This document shows, piece by piece, positions 34,006 to 45,296 of a DNA stretch of 64,000 nucleotides. A program made the translations under genes and the position numbers. The stretch's first letter is position 1; every line of letters starts with the position of its first letter. The stretch comes from Dama dama (Eukaryota; Chordata; Mammalia; Artiodactyla; Cervidae), in the NCBI RefSeq assembly GCF_033118175.1, contig NC_083695.1:33621607-33685606 (forward strand), given 5' to 3'. A model generated the notes under the pieces. The model made no database searches. It had not been told where the DNA came from and worked only from the letters and a program-made list of their open reading frames with translations.

Positions 34006-34359
34006 GGTTCTCCAGATCTTTGCAGTGAGTTAGAGCTTAGAGATGGCAGGGTCACCAAGGATATCAGCTACTAGAACAACTACTAAAATAATTGTTACTA
34101 TGTGTTTATACTTCTGCTCACATTTTCCATAATTGAACTCTCCCTGCCTCTCTTTTTAGTTCCATTCTTCGAAGACTGTCTACTACTAAGTAGGCAAGTG
34201 AATAGAGTACCCAGATTGCCACAGTTGAAACACCTTCTCTCCCCCTCCCCAGTCACAAAATCTGCATGCACATAAATGAAACCTGATCGTGTGATATGGA
34301 ATAAGCTTTTATCCTTTGTAACTCTGATCCTTTTTGAACTCAGAAAAAGCTAGAGGGTA

Positions 34360-34510
34360 GAAGATCTGGAATTTGAGGACTGATCTCTAGTCTAATCCCT
34401 GCACTAACTAGCTAGTGAGGGGAGGAATGATTCCACAACTCTGACCTTCAGTGTCTCTCCTTTAAAAATGACGTGGAGTGAGCCATTTGTGAAAACCTAG
34501 TACATACAAT
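34360..34510 (+). mobile_element. MIR fragment
   Basis: GTCTAATCCCTGCACTAACT and ACCTTCAGTGTCTCTCCTTT follow MIR order, with strong divergence. Confidence 0.5.
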
Positions 34511-34511
34511 G

Positions 34512-34660
34512 ACTCATTTTTTCAACAAATATTCACTGAGTAGTCATACTTTTTTAAATTGATGTAAAAAGTATATAGTATCTGAGTGCCCACTAAATAT
34601 CAAGTAATAGGTTAGGTACAGGTATATTCTAGCCCTCAATGAATACATTTTTTTATAAGT
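34512..34660 (-). mobile_element. L2 terminal fragment
   Basis: TTTTTCAACAAATATTCACT, then GTGCCCACTAAATATCAAGT, the reverse complement of an L2 3' end. Confidence 0.5.
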
Positions 34661-34782
34661 GTCTATTAGACTTTCTTAATTTTTAAATATTCCATATAGT
34701 ACTATTTCCTCCCCACCCTATCCTCTTTTGGCCAAAATAATTTTTTCTCTGGATTCCTCCTCTAAGGTCTGCTAAGTAGCAT

Positions 34783-35030
34783 GGAGTGGTGGCTAACAGC
34801 ATGAACTTTAAACCAGACTTTCAAGGTTTGCACCTGGGCTCTACCACCTTTTAACTGTGAGACTTTGGGTAAGTTGTTCAACTTCTTAATGTTTTGCTTT
34901 CTGCATTCTTAAAGCACAATAATATCTACTCTGTTAGGTTGTTATAAAGAATAAAAGTGTTAATACATGTACATCTTAAAGTGTTACCTGGCACTAAGTA
35001 AAGTGCTTAAGTAGTGGTAGCTGTTATTAT
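34783..35030 (+). mobile_element. MIR SINE
   Basis: GTGGTGGCTAACAGCATGAA, CTCTACCACCTTTTAACTGT, GTTGTTCAACTTCTTAATG, and a LINE2-like tail with TACCTGGCACTAAGTAAAGT. Confidence 0.85.
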
Positions 35031-35165
35031 TTGCAACCTGTGGTTCATAGAGTCCCTACCTTGCCATGAAAACCATTTCATGGCAAAGTATAAAAAAACA
35101 ATTAAAGACCTTACTTTTCATTTATATTCCTTTAAATAACTCTGCTTAGAAATTTTCTTATAAAC

Positions 35166-35275
35166 CTACACTGTCCAACATGGTGGCTATTAGCCATATG
35201 TAGCTACTGAGTACTTGAAATGTGGCTGATTGGAAGAGTAGGGTTGCAAGTATAAAGTAAACCAGATTTTTAAAA
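35166..35275 (+). mobile_element. DNA transposon, left part (split)
   Basis: ACACTGTCCAACATGGTGGC, then CATATGTAGCTACTGAGTAC and TTGAAATGTGGCTGATTG: the left end of a eutherian hAT-like non-autonomous element whose ends read CACTGTCCAA/TTGGACAGTG. The matching right end is at 37029. Family name not certain. Confidence 0.65.
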
Positions 35276-35659
35276 TTTAGAGGCGTGACATCAGTGAAAA
35301 TAATAGAGTAAGAAACACCTAAAGCTTTCCCCTCTAAAAGTGCAACTAAAAACTGGCAAAAACTGTCAGAATCAACTTTTTCAGAACTCTGGACGGTAAT
35401 CAAAAGCTTGAAGCAGCTTAGGAAGCATTTTTTTCAAGAAAAACAGTAGCATCCTGATAAGACCAGTGAGCTTTGTGGCATTTTAACTTGCCTGAGTCCC
35501 ATTTCTTGTACCCCAAGGGATGCAAGAAACAAGGAAGTATGGCCCATACATGGAAGCAAAAGCAGTCAATACAAAACTGTCCCTGAAGAAGCCCAGGCAT
35601 TAAACTTGACAGGGATTTTAAATCAGCCATCTTAAGTAGGGTGAGCTCAGAGAAAGTCA
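35276..35659 (+). mobile_element. L1M 5' region
   Basis: AGTGCAACTAAAAACTGGCA, TCAGAACTCTGGACGGTAAT, CAAAAGCTTGAAGCAGCTTA resemble the 5' UTR of old L1M elements, which is rarely preserved. Confidence 0.55.
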
Positions 35660-35841
35660 CATTGAATCATATAAAATCAAACCATTTTGGAAATAAGTTT
35701 GGAAGTTTCTTAAAATGTTAGATATGTACCTACCACATAATCCAAATATTACATTTAGGTATATTCCCCCCTAAAATACAACATATGTCCATACAAAGTC
35801 TTATACATGAATGTTCATAGCAGCTTTATTTGTAATACCCC
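35660..35841 (+). mobile_element. L1 3' part, left of BovB fragment
   Basis: CCATTTTGGAAATAAGTTTG, TTAGATATGTACCTACCACA, TTCATAGCAGCTTTATTTGT: L1 ORF2 end. Confidence 0.75.
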
Positions 35842-36004
35842 TAAGGAGGAGAAGGGTGCGACAAAGGATGAGATGGTTAAATAGCATCATCAACTCCATG
35901 GACATAAGTTTGAGCAAAGTCTGGGAAATAGCGAAGAATAGCGAAGCCTAGCACGCTGCAGTCCATGGGTCGCAAAGAGTTGGACATGATTTAGCAACTG
36001 AACA
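35842..36004 (+). mobile_element. BovB 3' terminal fragment
   Basis: GACAAAGGATGAGATGGTTA, CATCAACTCCATGGACATAA, TGGGTCGCAAAGAGTTGGAC, AGCAACTGAACAAC. Inserted within an L1 that continues at ACTAGAAATAACCCAAATAT. Same truncation class as 29128. Confidence 0.88.
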
Positions 36005-36425
36005 ACAAAAACTAGAAATAACCCAAATATCCATCAGTAATGAGTGAATGGACAAAGTAATATATATGTTATTCACCAATAAAAAAGAATGAATCATTGA
36101 TCTGTTCAACACATGAAGCTTGAAATACTTACACTGCAAAGGTGATTCCATTTACGTAAAATTCTAGAAGGTACAAGCTAAACCATAGTGACAGAAAGCA
36201 GATCAGTGTTTGCTTGGGAATAACAGGGTTATGGAGTGTGGAAGGATGGGGGAAGTGCATTTCAAAGAGGCATGAGGCAAATTTTGGAGTGATGCTTATG
36301 ATCATTATCTTGATTGTGGTTATGACTTTACAGATATATACATGTCAAAACTTACCAAATTATATACTTCATATTAGTACATTTCATTGTGTATCAATTA
36401 TACTTCAATAAAACTTTTCTAAATT
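36005..36425 (+). mobile_element. L1 3' end, right of BovB fragment
   Basis: AACCCAAATATCCATCAGTA through to TATACTTCAATAAAACTTTT, the L1 3' terminus. Confidence 0.8.
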
Positions 36426-36429
36426 GCAT

Positions 36430-37028
36430 ATGTGTTGATAATATAAAATGGTACAGCCATTTTTGACACAGTTGGGCAGTTCCTCAAAAAACTAAACATG
36501 GTTATCTCTAGTCAGCAGTTTCACTTCTACATATCCACATTCTACATAAAGAATGCTCCATAGCAGCATATTCAAAATAGCCCCAAATCAGAAGCAACTC
36601 AGATGTTCATCTGCTGATCAATAGATAAACAAATATGCTATAACCACACACTGGAATATTATTCAGCCATAAAAAGGGATCAAGTACTTACGGATGCTAC
36701 AATATTAATGAACCTTAAAAATATTATACTAAGTGCAAGAGCCATCACAGAACACCACATATTATATGATCCCATCTGTATGGAAAGTCAAGAATAGGAA
36801 AATCTCTGGAGACTGCAAGTAGATTAACAGTGGACTAGGCCTCTGTGTAGGGGAGAATGGGAAATGACTGCTTATGGGTACAACTTTTCTGTTGGGGATG
36901 ATGAAAAAGTTCTAAAATTAGATTATGTGATGATTGCACAACTCTATAAATATACTGAAAAACATTGAATCATATGCTTTAACATGTGAACTTTATGGTA
37001 TGTAAATTATGTCTCAAAAAAGCTGTGA
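36430..37028 (+). mobile_element. second L1 3' end
   Basis: AAAATGGTACAGCCATTTTT, TGGAATATTATTCAGCCATA, ACATATTATATGATCCCATC, ending near GTAAATTATGTCTCAAAAAA. Separate from the preceding copy because the same L1 region occurs again. Confidence 0.82.
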
Positions 37029-37077
37029 AAAATTACATATATGGCTGGCATTCTATTTCTGTTGGACAGTGCTATTT
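37029..37077 (+). mobile_element. DNA transposon, right part (split)
   Basis: AAAATTACATATATGGCTGG, then TTTCTGTTGGACAGTGCTAT, the terminal inverted repeat complementary to the left end at 35166. Confidence 0.65.
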
Positions 37078-37744
37078 CAGAGAAGCACAGCTTGGTGCAA
37101 AATATGGCCCAAAGGTAGATAGGAGAGCACAGTGGTGCTCATTACATGACTACCTTGCATATTAAGTTTTCCATGAGTATTTACTCAATTGTTAACCTAG
37201 GACAAATGCTATAGGTAATAAAAATATATTAGAGGAAATTTTTTGACTGCAGGATTTTTTTTTAAATATCATGCATGAAAGATTTTAAATACTCCATTTA
37301 CATTTGCTAAGCAGTAATTAAATTATCTAAAATCAGCTTGCATATACAAATTATATTCACGTCTTGGATAGTTTGTGCCCTTAAGGATTTTCCTGTAGTC
37401 ACTAAGAATGCCATCCCCAACTCTGCCTACTATCTACATCAGTTTCCTCTGCATCTTGCAGATTGCTACCTTGGAAAAATTTAGACAGCAGCGAACTTTC
37501 TAATCAAGTGCCACCTAATGGTGTGTCAATATTTGGTGATCTCAAATATTAAATCCACCAAATGAGCCTGATGCCAGAATCAAACAACTTTATGGTCATA
37601 AGCTGAAAGCATGATGTCTATGTGAGTTTGGGGCATGATGTGGGTGGTAGTTTTATTTTTTCCAAATGGGTGGAATTGTCTTCTACTTCTTCTTCAAGGG
37701 ACATGATGATTCTAAAATATCCTGTGTAGAAAATAAAGAGATGA
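37078..37744. other. unassigned intergenic DNA
   Basis: No gene seen; may include diverged LTR-internal or other old repeat sequence near 37600-37740. Confidence 0.4.
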
Positions 37745-38335
37745 AAGCTTTGATAAACATAATAATCCCACAAAGATGCCTATGCCCTAACCCCTAGAAC
37801 ATATGAGTATATTATATAAAATGGTAAAAGGGCATTGCAGATGTGACTAAGGTTACCAACTTTAAAATAAAAAGATTATTCTCTTTGATCTGGGTGAGCC
37901 CAGTCTAATCACATGAGCCTTTACAAGCAGAGAACAGAAAGAGGTCAGACAGACTTGAAGCGTGGAGACTCAGTGCATCATTTCTGGCTTTGAAGATGTA
38001 GAAGCAATGTGACAAGAAATAGTAAAAAACATAAGGAACTGAGAGGGGCCCCAGGCTATCAGCCAGACAGTAAACTAGACCTCAGCCCTACAACCACACA
38101 GAACCATATTTCACTGGCAACCAAAGTGAATGTGCTAGTGGATTCTTACCCAGAGTCTCCAGAAAGAAACAAAGCCCTATTAACACCTTGATTTTGACAT
38201 TTTGAGATCTGGAGGCAAGTACCTTGCCAAGCCCACCAGACTTCTGACTACAGAACAGTAAGATAATAAATGGAGGTCGTTTTAAGCTGGTGGCAGTTTG
38301 TTACATGACAATAGAAAATGAACACAATAGCTATT
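37745..38335 (+). mobile_element. MLT1-type LTR (ERVL-MaLR)
   Basis: ATGCCTATGCCCTAACCCCT, AAATGGTAAAAGGGCATTGC, GCCCTATTAACACCTTGATT, CTGACTACAGAACAGTAAGA and GGTGGCAGTTTGTTACATGA occur in the order expected of an MLT1-like LTR. Ends approximate. Confidence 0.7.
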
Positions 38336-38460
38336 AGAAAGGGATTCGGAACCCCAAGTGCTGAAAAGGTTCTTGGGGAAGGTAAGAACGTGCTTAAACT
38401 TAAAAACTGGAAAATACATTCAGGGATATAAAGAAAAACATTATGAGCGGGATTATATTA

Positions 38461-39622
38461 TAAAGCTGGATTTAGAAAAGGGAGAGGAACCGGAGATCAA
38501 ATTGCCAACATCTGATGGATCATCAAAAAAGCATGAGAATTCCAGAAAAACATCTACTTCTGCTTTACTGACTGTGCCAAAGCCTTTGACTGTGTGGATC
38601 ACAACAAACTGGAAAATTCTTCAAGAGATGGAAATACCAGACCACCTGACATACCTCCTGAGAAATCTGTATGCAGGTCAAGAAGCAACAGTTAACACTG
38701 GACATGGAACAACAGACTGGTTCCAAATCGGGAAAGGAGTACGTCAAGGCTGTATATTGTCACCCTGCTTATTTAACTGACATGCAGAGTACATCATGAG
38801 AAATACTGGGCTGGATGAAGCACAAGATGGAATCAAGATTGCTGGGAGAAATATCAATAACCTCAGATATGCAGATGACACCACCCTTATGGCAGAAAGA
38901 AAAGAAGAACTAAAGAGCCTCTTGATGAAAGTGAAAGAGGAGAGTGAAAAAGTTGGCTTAAAACTCAATATTCAGAAAACTAAGATCATGGCATCTGTTC
39001 CCATCACTTCACAGCAAATTGATGGGGAAACAATGAGAGACTTTATTTTTGGGGGCTCCAAAATCACTGCAGATGATGGCTGCAGCTGTGAAATTAAAAA
39101 ACACTTGCTCCTTGGAAGAAAAGTTATGACCAACGTAGACAGCATATTAAATAGCAGAGTCATTACTTTGTCAACAAAGGTCCGTCTGGTCAAAGCTATG
39201 ATTTTTCCGGTAGTCTTGTATGGATATGAGAAAGTTGAGCGCCGAAGAATTGATGCTTTTGAATTGTGGTGTTGGAGAAGACTCTTGAGAGTCCCTTGGA
39301 CTGCAAGGAGATCCAACCAGTCCATCCTAAAGGAAATCAGTCCTGAATATTCATTGGAAGGACTGATGCTGAGGCTGAAACTCCGATACTTTAGCCACCT
39401 GATCTGAAGAACTGGCTCATTTGAAAAGACCCTGATGCTGGGAAAGATTGAAGGCGGGAGGAAAACGGGACGACAGAGGATGAGATTGTTGGATGGCATC
39501 ACTGACTCAATGGACATGAGTTTGAGTAAGCTCTGGGTGTTGGTGATGGACAGGGAAGCCTGGTGTGCTGCAGTCCATGGGGTCGCAAAGAGTGGGACAT
39601 GACTCTGTGACTGAACTGAACT
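38461..39622 (+). mobile_element. BovB LINE, 5'-truncated, sense
   Basis: The longest BovB copy here. It starts upstream of the RT core (GGATTTAGAAAAGGGAGAGG) and keeps VRQGCILSPCLFN (just before 38780), then a TGA replaces a conserved codon at 38779-38781, then MRNTGLDEAQDG, catalytic YADD (38868-38879), KLNIQKTKIM and the C-terminal 'RRLLRVPWTARRSNQSILKEI' region. The frame is closed by further changes near 39405. The 3' end carries CTGAACTGAACTGA. No endonuclease; not autonomous. Confidence 0.94.
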
Positions 39623-40293
39623 GATATTATATCTCAGAATCAGGGTTTGGGGCTCAGTGCCTGATTGTGTATTGGACTCTGCAGGAGGCATGGAACTGGC
39701 CTGATAGATTTAACTATAGTTGTACAAATTCAGAAGGACTCAAGAGAATGAAGACAAGAAGTATGACTCTAATTTGTGTATGATGTTGAGAGATTCTTTG
39801 AGAAAGGAATAATGATCATGCTGCTTTTTGACCCTAGGTTGTCATCACTGGAATTTTCTGTTCACCTCATACATAGCAAATCGATCACTCGTGCCCCAAA
39901 GCATCAGACAAGTCTTTACTGTAGAGAGTATGAACAGCTCTAGGATGAGGGCATGTTTGGTGTCTTCCCCGGATGAAAAAAAAATTAGCTCTTTCAGGAA
40001 GTAATCATATAAGACCACTGTTATCCCATTTGGGGACCAAACCAAAACAAGAAATACATTTCTTGTCATCTGGATTATTGTTGTATAAATCTCTGTTCTC
40101 ACCCAATTTTATAAATTCTTTCAAATGTCTGAGACTCAAGAAACCAAGTGCCTTATCTCAGTTCTAATCTTCTGCTTTGAACTTTATGAATTAAATGTGA
40201 TTGTCAAGGAATAAGAATGAAACACTTAATTCCAGTGCTATGTAAACTATAGAAATAAAGCAAGATTCTTAATTTATTTTACAAAGCTAAAAT
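39623..40293. other. unassigned intergenic DNA
   Basis: No gene, RNA or named repeat seen. Confidence 0.45.
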
Positions 40294-40314
40294 ACACACA
40301 CACACACACACACA
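40294..40314. repeat. (AC)n microsatellite
   Basis: About ten AC units, uninterrupted. Confidence 0.95.
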
Positions 40315-40529
40315 GAGCCCAGATAGACTAGTCTGACTTAAGCTACTTATATGGAATTTATAAACATACACTCAAAATGGAATACTGCCAAATCTAATCC
40401 GTTAGTACAATATATTAAAGTAACATTCCATCACTAAGCATTCCATAACATTCCATTCCAACATACCATCATCACCCTGAAATGCAAGGGTGATCAATAC
40501 TTTACAATTTATAAATACTGTACACAGAC

Positions 40530-40610
40530 CATGTCTGTCTTGTGCTAGTATAGTCTTGGTGTTTAGCACTGTGCCTAGCACACAGTATTTGCTGAAAAAC
40601 TAAATTAATA
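40530..40610 (+). mobile_element. L2 3' terminal fragment
   Basis: TTTAGCACTGTGCCTAGCAC followed by ACAGTATTTGCTGAAAAACT. Confidence 0.6.
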
Positions 40611-40762
40611 TTCACTATCAATAATCCATTTGAAAATAAAATGAGAAGATAAATATCTCATTCAAGTAGCAATTATAGAAATTTTATATAAATACATAAA
40701 ACATATATATAAATATTAAAACTTACATAAATACATAAATATAATTTACATAAGTACATAAA

Positions 40763-42920
40763 AATGTATTCCTTGTTTTATTGCAGTTTGCTTTATTCCA
40801 TCACATTTTGGTAATGCTTGCAATATCTCAAACTTTTTCATTGTTACTATGTTTGTTGTGGTGATCTGTGATCAGTGATGTTGAGTGTTACTGTTGTTGT
40901 TGGGGGATGCCACAAACACACTCATGTAAGATGCTGAACATCATTGATAAATGTTACGTGTGTTCTGACTGCTCCACCAATTGGCCATTCCCCCATCTCT
41001 CTCCCTCCTCTTGGACTTCTCTGAGACACAACAGTATTGAAATTTGGTCAATTACTCACCCTAAAATTGCCTCTTAACTGTTCAAATGAAGGGAAGAGTC
41101 ATGTCTCTCACTTTACGTCAAAGGATTAAGCTTAGTAAGGTGGCATGTCACAAGCTGAGACAGCTTGAAAGCTAAGCCTCTTGAGCCAAACAGTGAGCCA
41201 AGTTGTGAATGCAAAGGAAAAATTCCTGAAAGAAATTAAAAGTGCTACTCCAGAGAAAACAAATGATAAGAAAGAAAAACAGCCTATTGCTGATGCAGAG
41301 AATGGATAGAAAATCAAACCAGCCACGACATTCTCTTAAACCGAAGCCTAATCCAGAGCAAGACTCTAACTCTCTTCAATTCTGTGCAGGCTGAGAGAGA
41401 GGAGGAAGCCGCAGAAGAGAAGTTTGAAACTAGGAGAGGTTGGTTCTTGAGGTTTGAGGAAAGAGGCCATCTCCATAACATAAAAGCATTAATTCAAAGG
41501 GAAGCAGAAAGTCCTGATGTAGAAGCTGCAGCAACTTAGCCAGCAGATGTAGCTAAGATAATTCATGAAGGTGGCTAAACAACAGATTTTCAATATAGAT
41601 GAAACAGCCTTCTATAGGAAGAAGATGCTACCTAGGACTTTCATAGCTAGAGAGGAGAAATCAATGCTTGGCTTCAAATCTTCAAAGGACAGGCTCTTGT
41701 TAGGAGCTAATGCAGCTAGTGTCATTCAGCTGAAGCCAGTGCTCATTTACCATTCTGAAAGTCCTAGGGCCCTTGAGGAATGATGCTCAGTCTACCCTAC
41801 CTGTGCTCTCTAAGTGGAAAACAAAGCCTTGATGATAGCACATCTGTTTACAACATGGTTTACTGAATATTTTAAGTCTACTCTTGAGACCTACTACTCA
41901 GAAAAAAATGATTCCTTTCAAAATACTGTTGCTCACTGACAATGCACCTGGTCACCCAAGACCTCTGATGGAGATTTACAAAGAGATTGGTGTTTTCTTC
42001 ATGATTGCTAACACAACATCCATTCTGCAGTCCTTGGATCACCGAGTAATTGACTTTCAAGTCTTATTATTTAAGAAATACATTTTGTAAGGCTATAGCT
42101 GCAATAGATAATGATTCCTCTGATGGATGTGGGCAAAGTCAACTGAAAACCTTCTGGCAAGGATTCACCATTTCAGATTCCATTAAAAGCATTGTGATTC
42201 ATGGGAAGAAGTCAAAATATCAACGTTAACAGGAGTTTCAGAGGATTTGGTTTGCACCCTCATGGATGACTTTGAGGGGTTCAAGACTTAATAAAGGAAG
42301 TGACTGCAGATGAAAATAGCAAGAGAACTAGAATCAGAAGTAGAGCCTAAAGATGTGACTGAGTTGCTGCAACCTCATGATGAAACCTTAATGGATAAAA
42401 CTTGAAATGATAACAAAGGATTTAGACTATTACATAAACTTGATAAAACAACAGCAGGGCTGAGAAGATTGACTTCAATTTTGAAAGAAGTTCTACTGTG
42501 GGTAAAATGCTACCAAATAGCATCAGATGCTATAGAAAATTATTTGTGAAGGGAAGAGTCCATTGATGTGACAAAATTTGTTGTTGCCTTATTTTAAGAA
42601 ATTACCACAGTCACACCAGCTTTTAGTAACCACCACCCTGATCAGTCAGCAGCCATGAGCATCAAGGCAAGACCTCCACCAGCAAAAAGATTACTACTCA
42701 CTCAAGGATCAGATGATAGCACTTTTTAATAATATTTTTAATAAAGATATGTGCATTTTTATATGTGATACTAGTGTATATTTAATAGGCTATAGTATGT
42801 AAATGTAACTTTTATATGTACCAGAAAACCAAAAAAATTCATGTGGCTCACTTATTGTAACTTTCACTTTATTACAGTGGTCTGGAACTGGATGCATAGT
42901 ATCTCCACGGTATCCCTGTA
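40763..42920 (+). mobile_element. Tigger1 DNA transposon, nearly full length, inactive
   Basis: pogo-type (Tc1/mariner superfamily) transposon, about 2.16 kb against roughly 2.4 kb for the intact family. Left end TATTCCTTGTTTTATTGCAG; right end GTGGTCTGGAACTGGATGCA through TATCCCTGTA. Transposase pieces: a CENP-B-like HTH region near 41090-41290; NIDETAFYRKKMLPRTF (41583-41633), first catalytic Asp; LLTDNAPGHPRPLMEIY (41929-41979), second Asp; LQSLDHRVID (42028-42057), third acidic residue. Frameshifts, stops (e.g. 41521-41580, 41780) and internal deletions separate these pieces, so no transposase can be made. The acidic triad is nevertheless still visible. Confidence 0.93.
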
Positions 42921-42972
42921 TATATATGTGCATATATATTTGCATGTATGTACATGTATGTATATATATCAC
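42921..42972. repeat. TA/TG-rich tract
   Basis: Imperfect TATATG/CATGTATG repeats directly after the Tigger1 end; may have served as a TA-rich target. Confidence 0.7.
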
Positions 42973-42989
42973 CGGGAATAAACTTTAAA

Positions 42990-43480
42990 AGAAACTTAAA
43001 ATGTATGAAGATCTACCTGAAGGAAAGAACAAAACTTTACCAAGGTACATTAAAAAAGATAAATACATGAATAACAATGTGGCTGTAGTTAACTGTACTG
43101 TATTTTACACTTGAAATTGCTAAGAGGGTAGATCTTAGGTTTTCTTACCACAAAAATGAAGAGAGAAAAGAAAAAAGTAACTATGTGAAGTGATGACTAT
43201 GTCAGTTACCTTGATTGCGATAATTTTCCACCATATATGAATATCATATCAACAAGTTGTACACCTTAAACTAATGTTTTACTTTTTTAATTCTTAAATT
43301 TGTTATGAAGCAAGATTTGGCATAGAATAGACAGATCAGTAAAATAAAATTTAAAGCCAGGAAACAGACCTAAGTATTAGTATATACATGTGTTTAGTAT
43401 ATGATAAAAATAGCATTTAAATCAGAGGTAGAGTGGCAGTGGGTAAAATTGGTTAAGAAGGTTAAAAGGTATCATCAATC
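42990..43480 (+). mobile_element. L1 3' UTR, left of BovB
   Basis: TGGCTGTAGTTAACTGTACT, ACTTGAAATTGCTAAGAGGG, AACAAGTTGTACACCTTAAA are L1MA/MD 3' UTR signatures. The segment from 43330 to 43480 is less clear. Confidence 0.65.
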
Positions 43481-43941
43481 ATCAGTTCAGTCGCTCAGTC
43501 ATGTCCAACTCTTTGCGACCCCGTGGACTGCAGCATGCCAGGCTTCCCTGTCCATCACCAACTCCCGGAGCTTACTCAAGCTCATGTCCATTGAGTCGGT
43601 GATGCCATCCAACTGTCTCATCCTCTGTTCTCCCCTTCTCCTCCCACCTTCAAACTTTCCCAGCATCAGGGTCTTTTCTAATGAGTCAGTTCTTTGCATC
43701 AGGTGGCCAAAGTATTGGAGTTTCTGCTTCAGCATCAGTCCTTCCAATGAACATTCAGGACTGATTTCCTTTAGGATGGGCTGGTTGGATCTCCTTGCAG
43801 TCCAAGGGACTCTAAAGAGTCTTCTCCAACACCACACTTCAAAAGCATCAATTCTTTGACTCTCAGCTTTCTTTATAGTCCAGCTCTCACATCCATCCAT
43901 GACTACTGGAAAAACCATAGCTTTGACTAGACAGACCTTTA
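43481..43941 (-). mobile_element. BovB LINE 3' fragment, antisense
   Basis: Minus-strand frame 43972-43499 shows VCLVKAMVFPVVMDGCESW followed by WCWRRLFRVPWTARRSNQ and RQLDGITDSMDMSLSKLREL, the C-terminus of the BovB protein. Upstream RT is missing. Confidence 0.93.
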
Positions 43942-44200
43942 TAAACTTCAAGTTATAAAATAAGTAAGTCATGGGGATGTAATGTGCAGCATGTTGACTA
44001 TAGTTGATAATTCTGTATTACATACTTGAAGCTGCTAAGAGAGTAAATCTTAAAAGTTCTCTTCAGAAGAAAAAAAATCTGTACCTATGGTGACGGATGT
44101 TAACTAGACTCATTGTGGTGATTATTTTGCAGTAATTACATATCTGAATCATTATGCTGTATACTTTAATCCAATGAGATATATCAATTTAAAAATCAGA
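43942..44200 (+). mobile_element. L1 3' UTR, right of BovB
   Basis: TGTTGACTATAGTTGATAAT, CATACTTGAAGCTGCTAAGA, TGATTATTTTGCAGTAATTA. Either a second copy of the 42990 element type or its duplicate. Confidence 0.7.
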
Positions 44201-44520
44201 GAGGGAAAATATTGTTCAAGCAAAGAGTTCTGGGATAGTTGGTTTCTATTTGGAAAAATTAAGCTAGAGTTTCCACTGCATACCAATCATCAATATAAAT
44301 TTTCAAATATGGGTTATTTTTTAAAATACCTTAAAGAAAATCACTAGAAAATACAGAAAGTGCCTATATAATTTTGAGTCATAAATGTTTTTCAAAGCAA
44401 AAATCATAAAAAATACATAGATTTGCATGCATAAAACTTTGAAACAGATTTAATTTAAAAGAATGAAAAGCTAAACCACAAACAAGGGTAAAATGTTGGC
44501 AGTATGAAATGTAGACAAAT

Positions 44521-44567
44521 GCTGCTGCTGCTAAGTCGCTTCAGTCGTGTCCGACTCTGTGCGACAC
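44521..44567 (-). mobile_element. Bov-type SINE tail stub
   Basis: GCTGCTGCTGCTAAGTCGCT followed by TCAGTCGTGTCCGACTCTGT, the terminal ~47 bp of a Bov-A/Bov-tA-type element with little divergence, cut off at TGCGAC. Confidence 0.8.
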
Positions 44568-44590
44568 GTCCTTAATTTTAAAAACTCTTG

Positions 44591-44835
44591 CAGGGCTGGT
44601 GGCTCAGTGGTATAGAATCCACCAACCAATGCAGGAGACAGAGGTTTGATCCCTGGTCGAGGAAGATCCCACAGGCTGTGAGGCCACCAAGCCCATGTGC
44701 CACAACTACTGAAGCCCGTGCTCTGCAAGAGAAGTCACCACAATGATAAGCCTGTGCTCCACAACTGCGGAAAGGCTGGGTGTAACAACAAAGACTTAGT
44801 GCAACCAAAAATAAAATAAATAAATAAAATTATTA
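44591..44835 (+). mobile_element. long CHR-type tRNA SINE
   Basis: GGGCTGGTGGCTCAGTGGTA, B-box-like GGTTTGATCCCTGGTCGAGG, then the extended body (GTGCCACAACTACTGAAGCC, CACCACAATGATAAGCCTGT, ACAAAGACTTAGTGCAACC) and an (AAAT)n tail. This is the longer CHR variant; the other CHR copies here lack the body. Confidence 0.88.
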
Positions 44836-44849
44836 AAAAAAGAAAAAAA

Positions 44850-45295
44850 CTTGCAAAGCAAAAGGCAAAAGACATATATCTCAATTTTTTAAAAATGCAA
44901 CAAAAGGCAGTTCACAAAACTAGAATACAAATGAAAAAAGAAATGTTTTCCTCGCTAATAAACATTTGAAGTTATCTTTTTATATATCCCAAATTGACAG
45001 TAATTAAAATAATATAACTACTGAAAAGCAATGACTTCATATACTGCAGAAGGCAGTTAAAAAGCCTTAAAAACATGTATCTAGAATTTTCTTCTGAAGA
45101 AAGATCAAGGGATACATGTAAAGATCTATCTCCAAGGATATTCATCACAGAATTTTTTCAATATTATTAGTGGAAAGAATAGAAATGTTCTACAGAAGAA
45201 GGCTGTTTTGGTACATCAGTCCATGTGTACAATGGAATGCCTCAGAGCCCTTAAAAATTATGTTGAAGGATATTTTCTAACTTGGTAAATATCAG
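44850..45295 (+). mobile_element. old L1 3' end
   Basis: AAAAGGCAGTTCACAAAACT, TTTTCCTCGCTAATAAACAT, TACAATGGAATGCCTCAGAG. Diverged L1ME-like. Confidence 0.65.
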
Positions 45296-45296
45296 A

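Noticed and set aside
38358..39407. Open frames of 140 and 203 residues as a host reverse-transcriptase-like gene
   Set aside because: Order and sequence are those of the BovB ORF; a TGA separates the two frames and the element is 5'-truncated.
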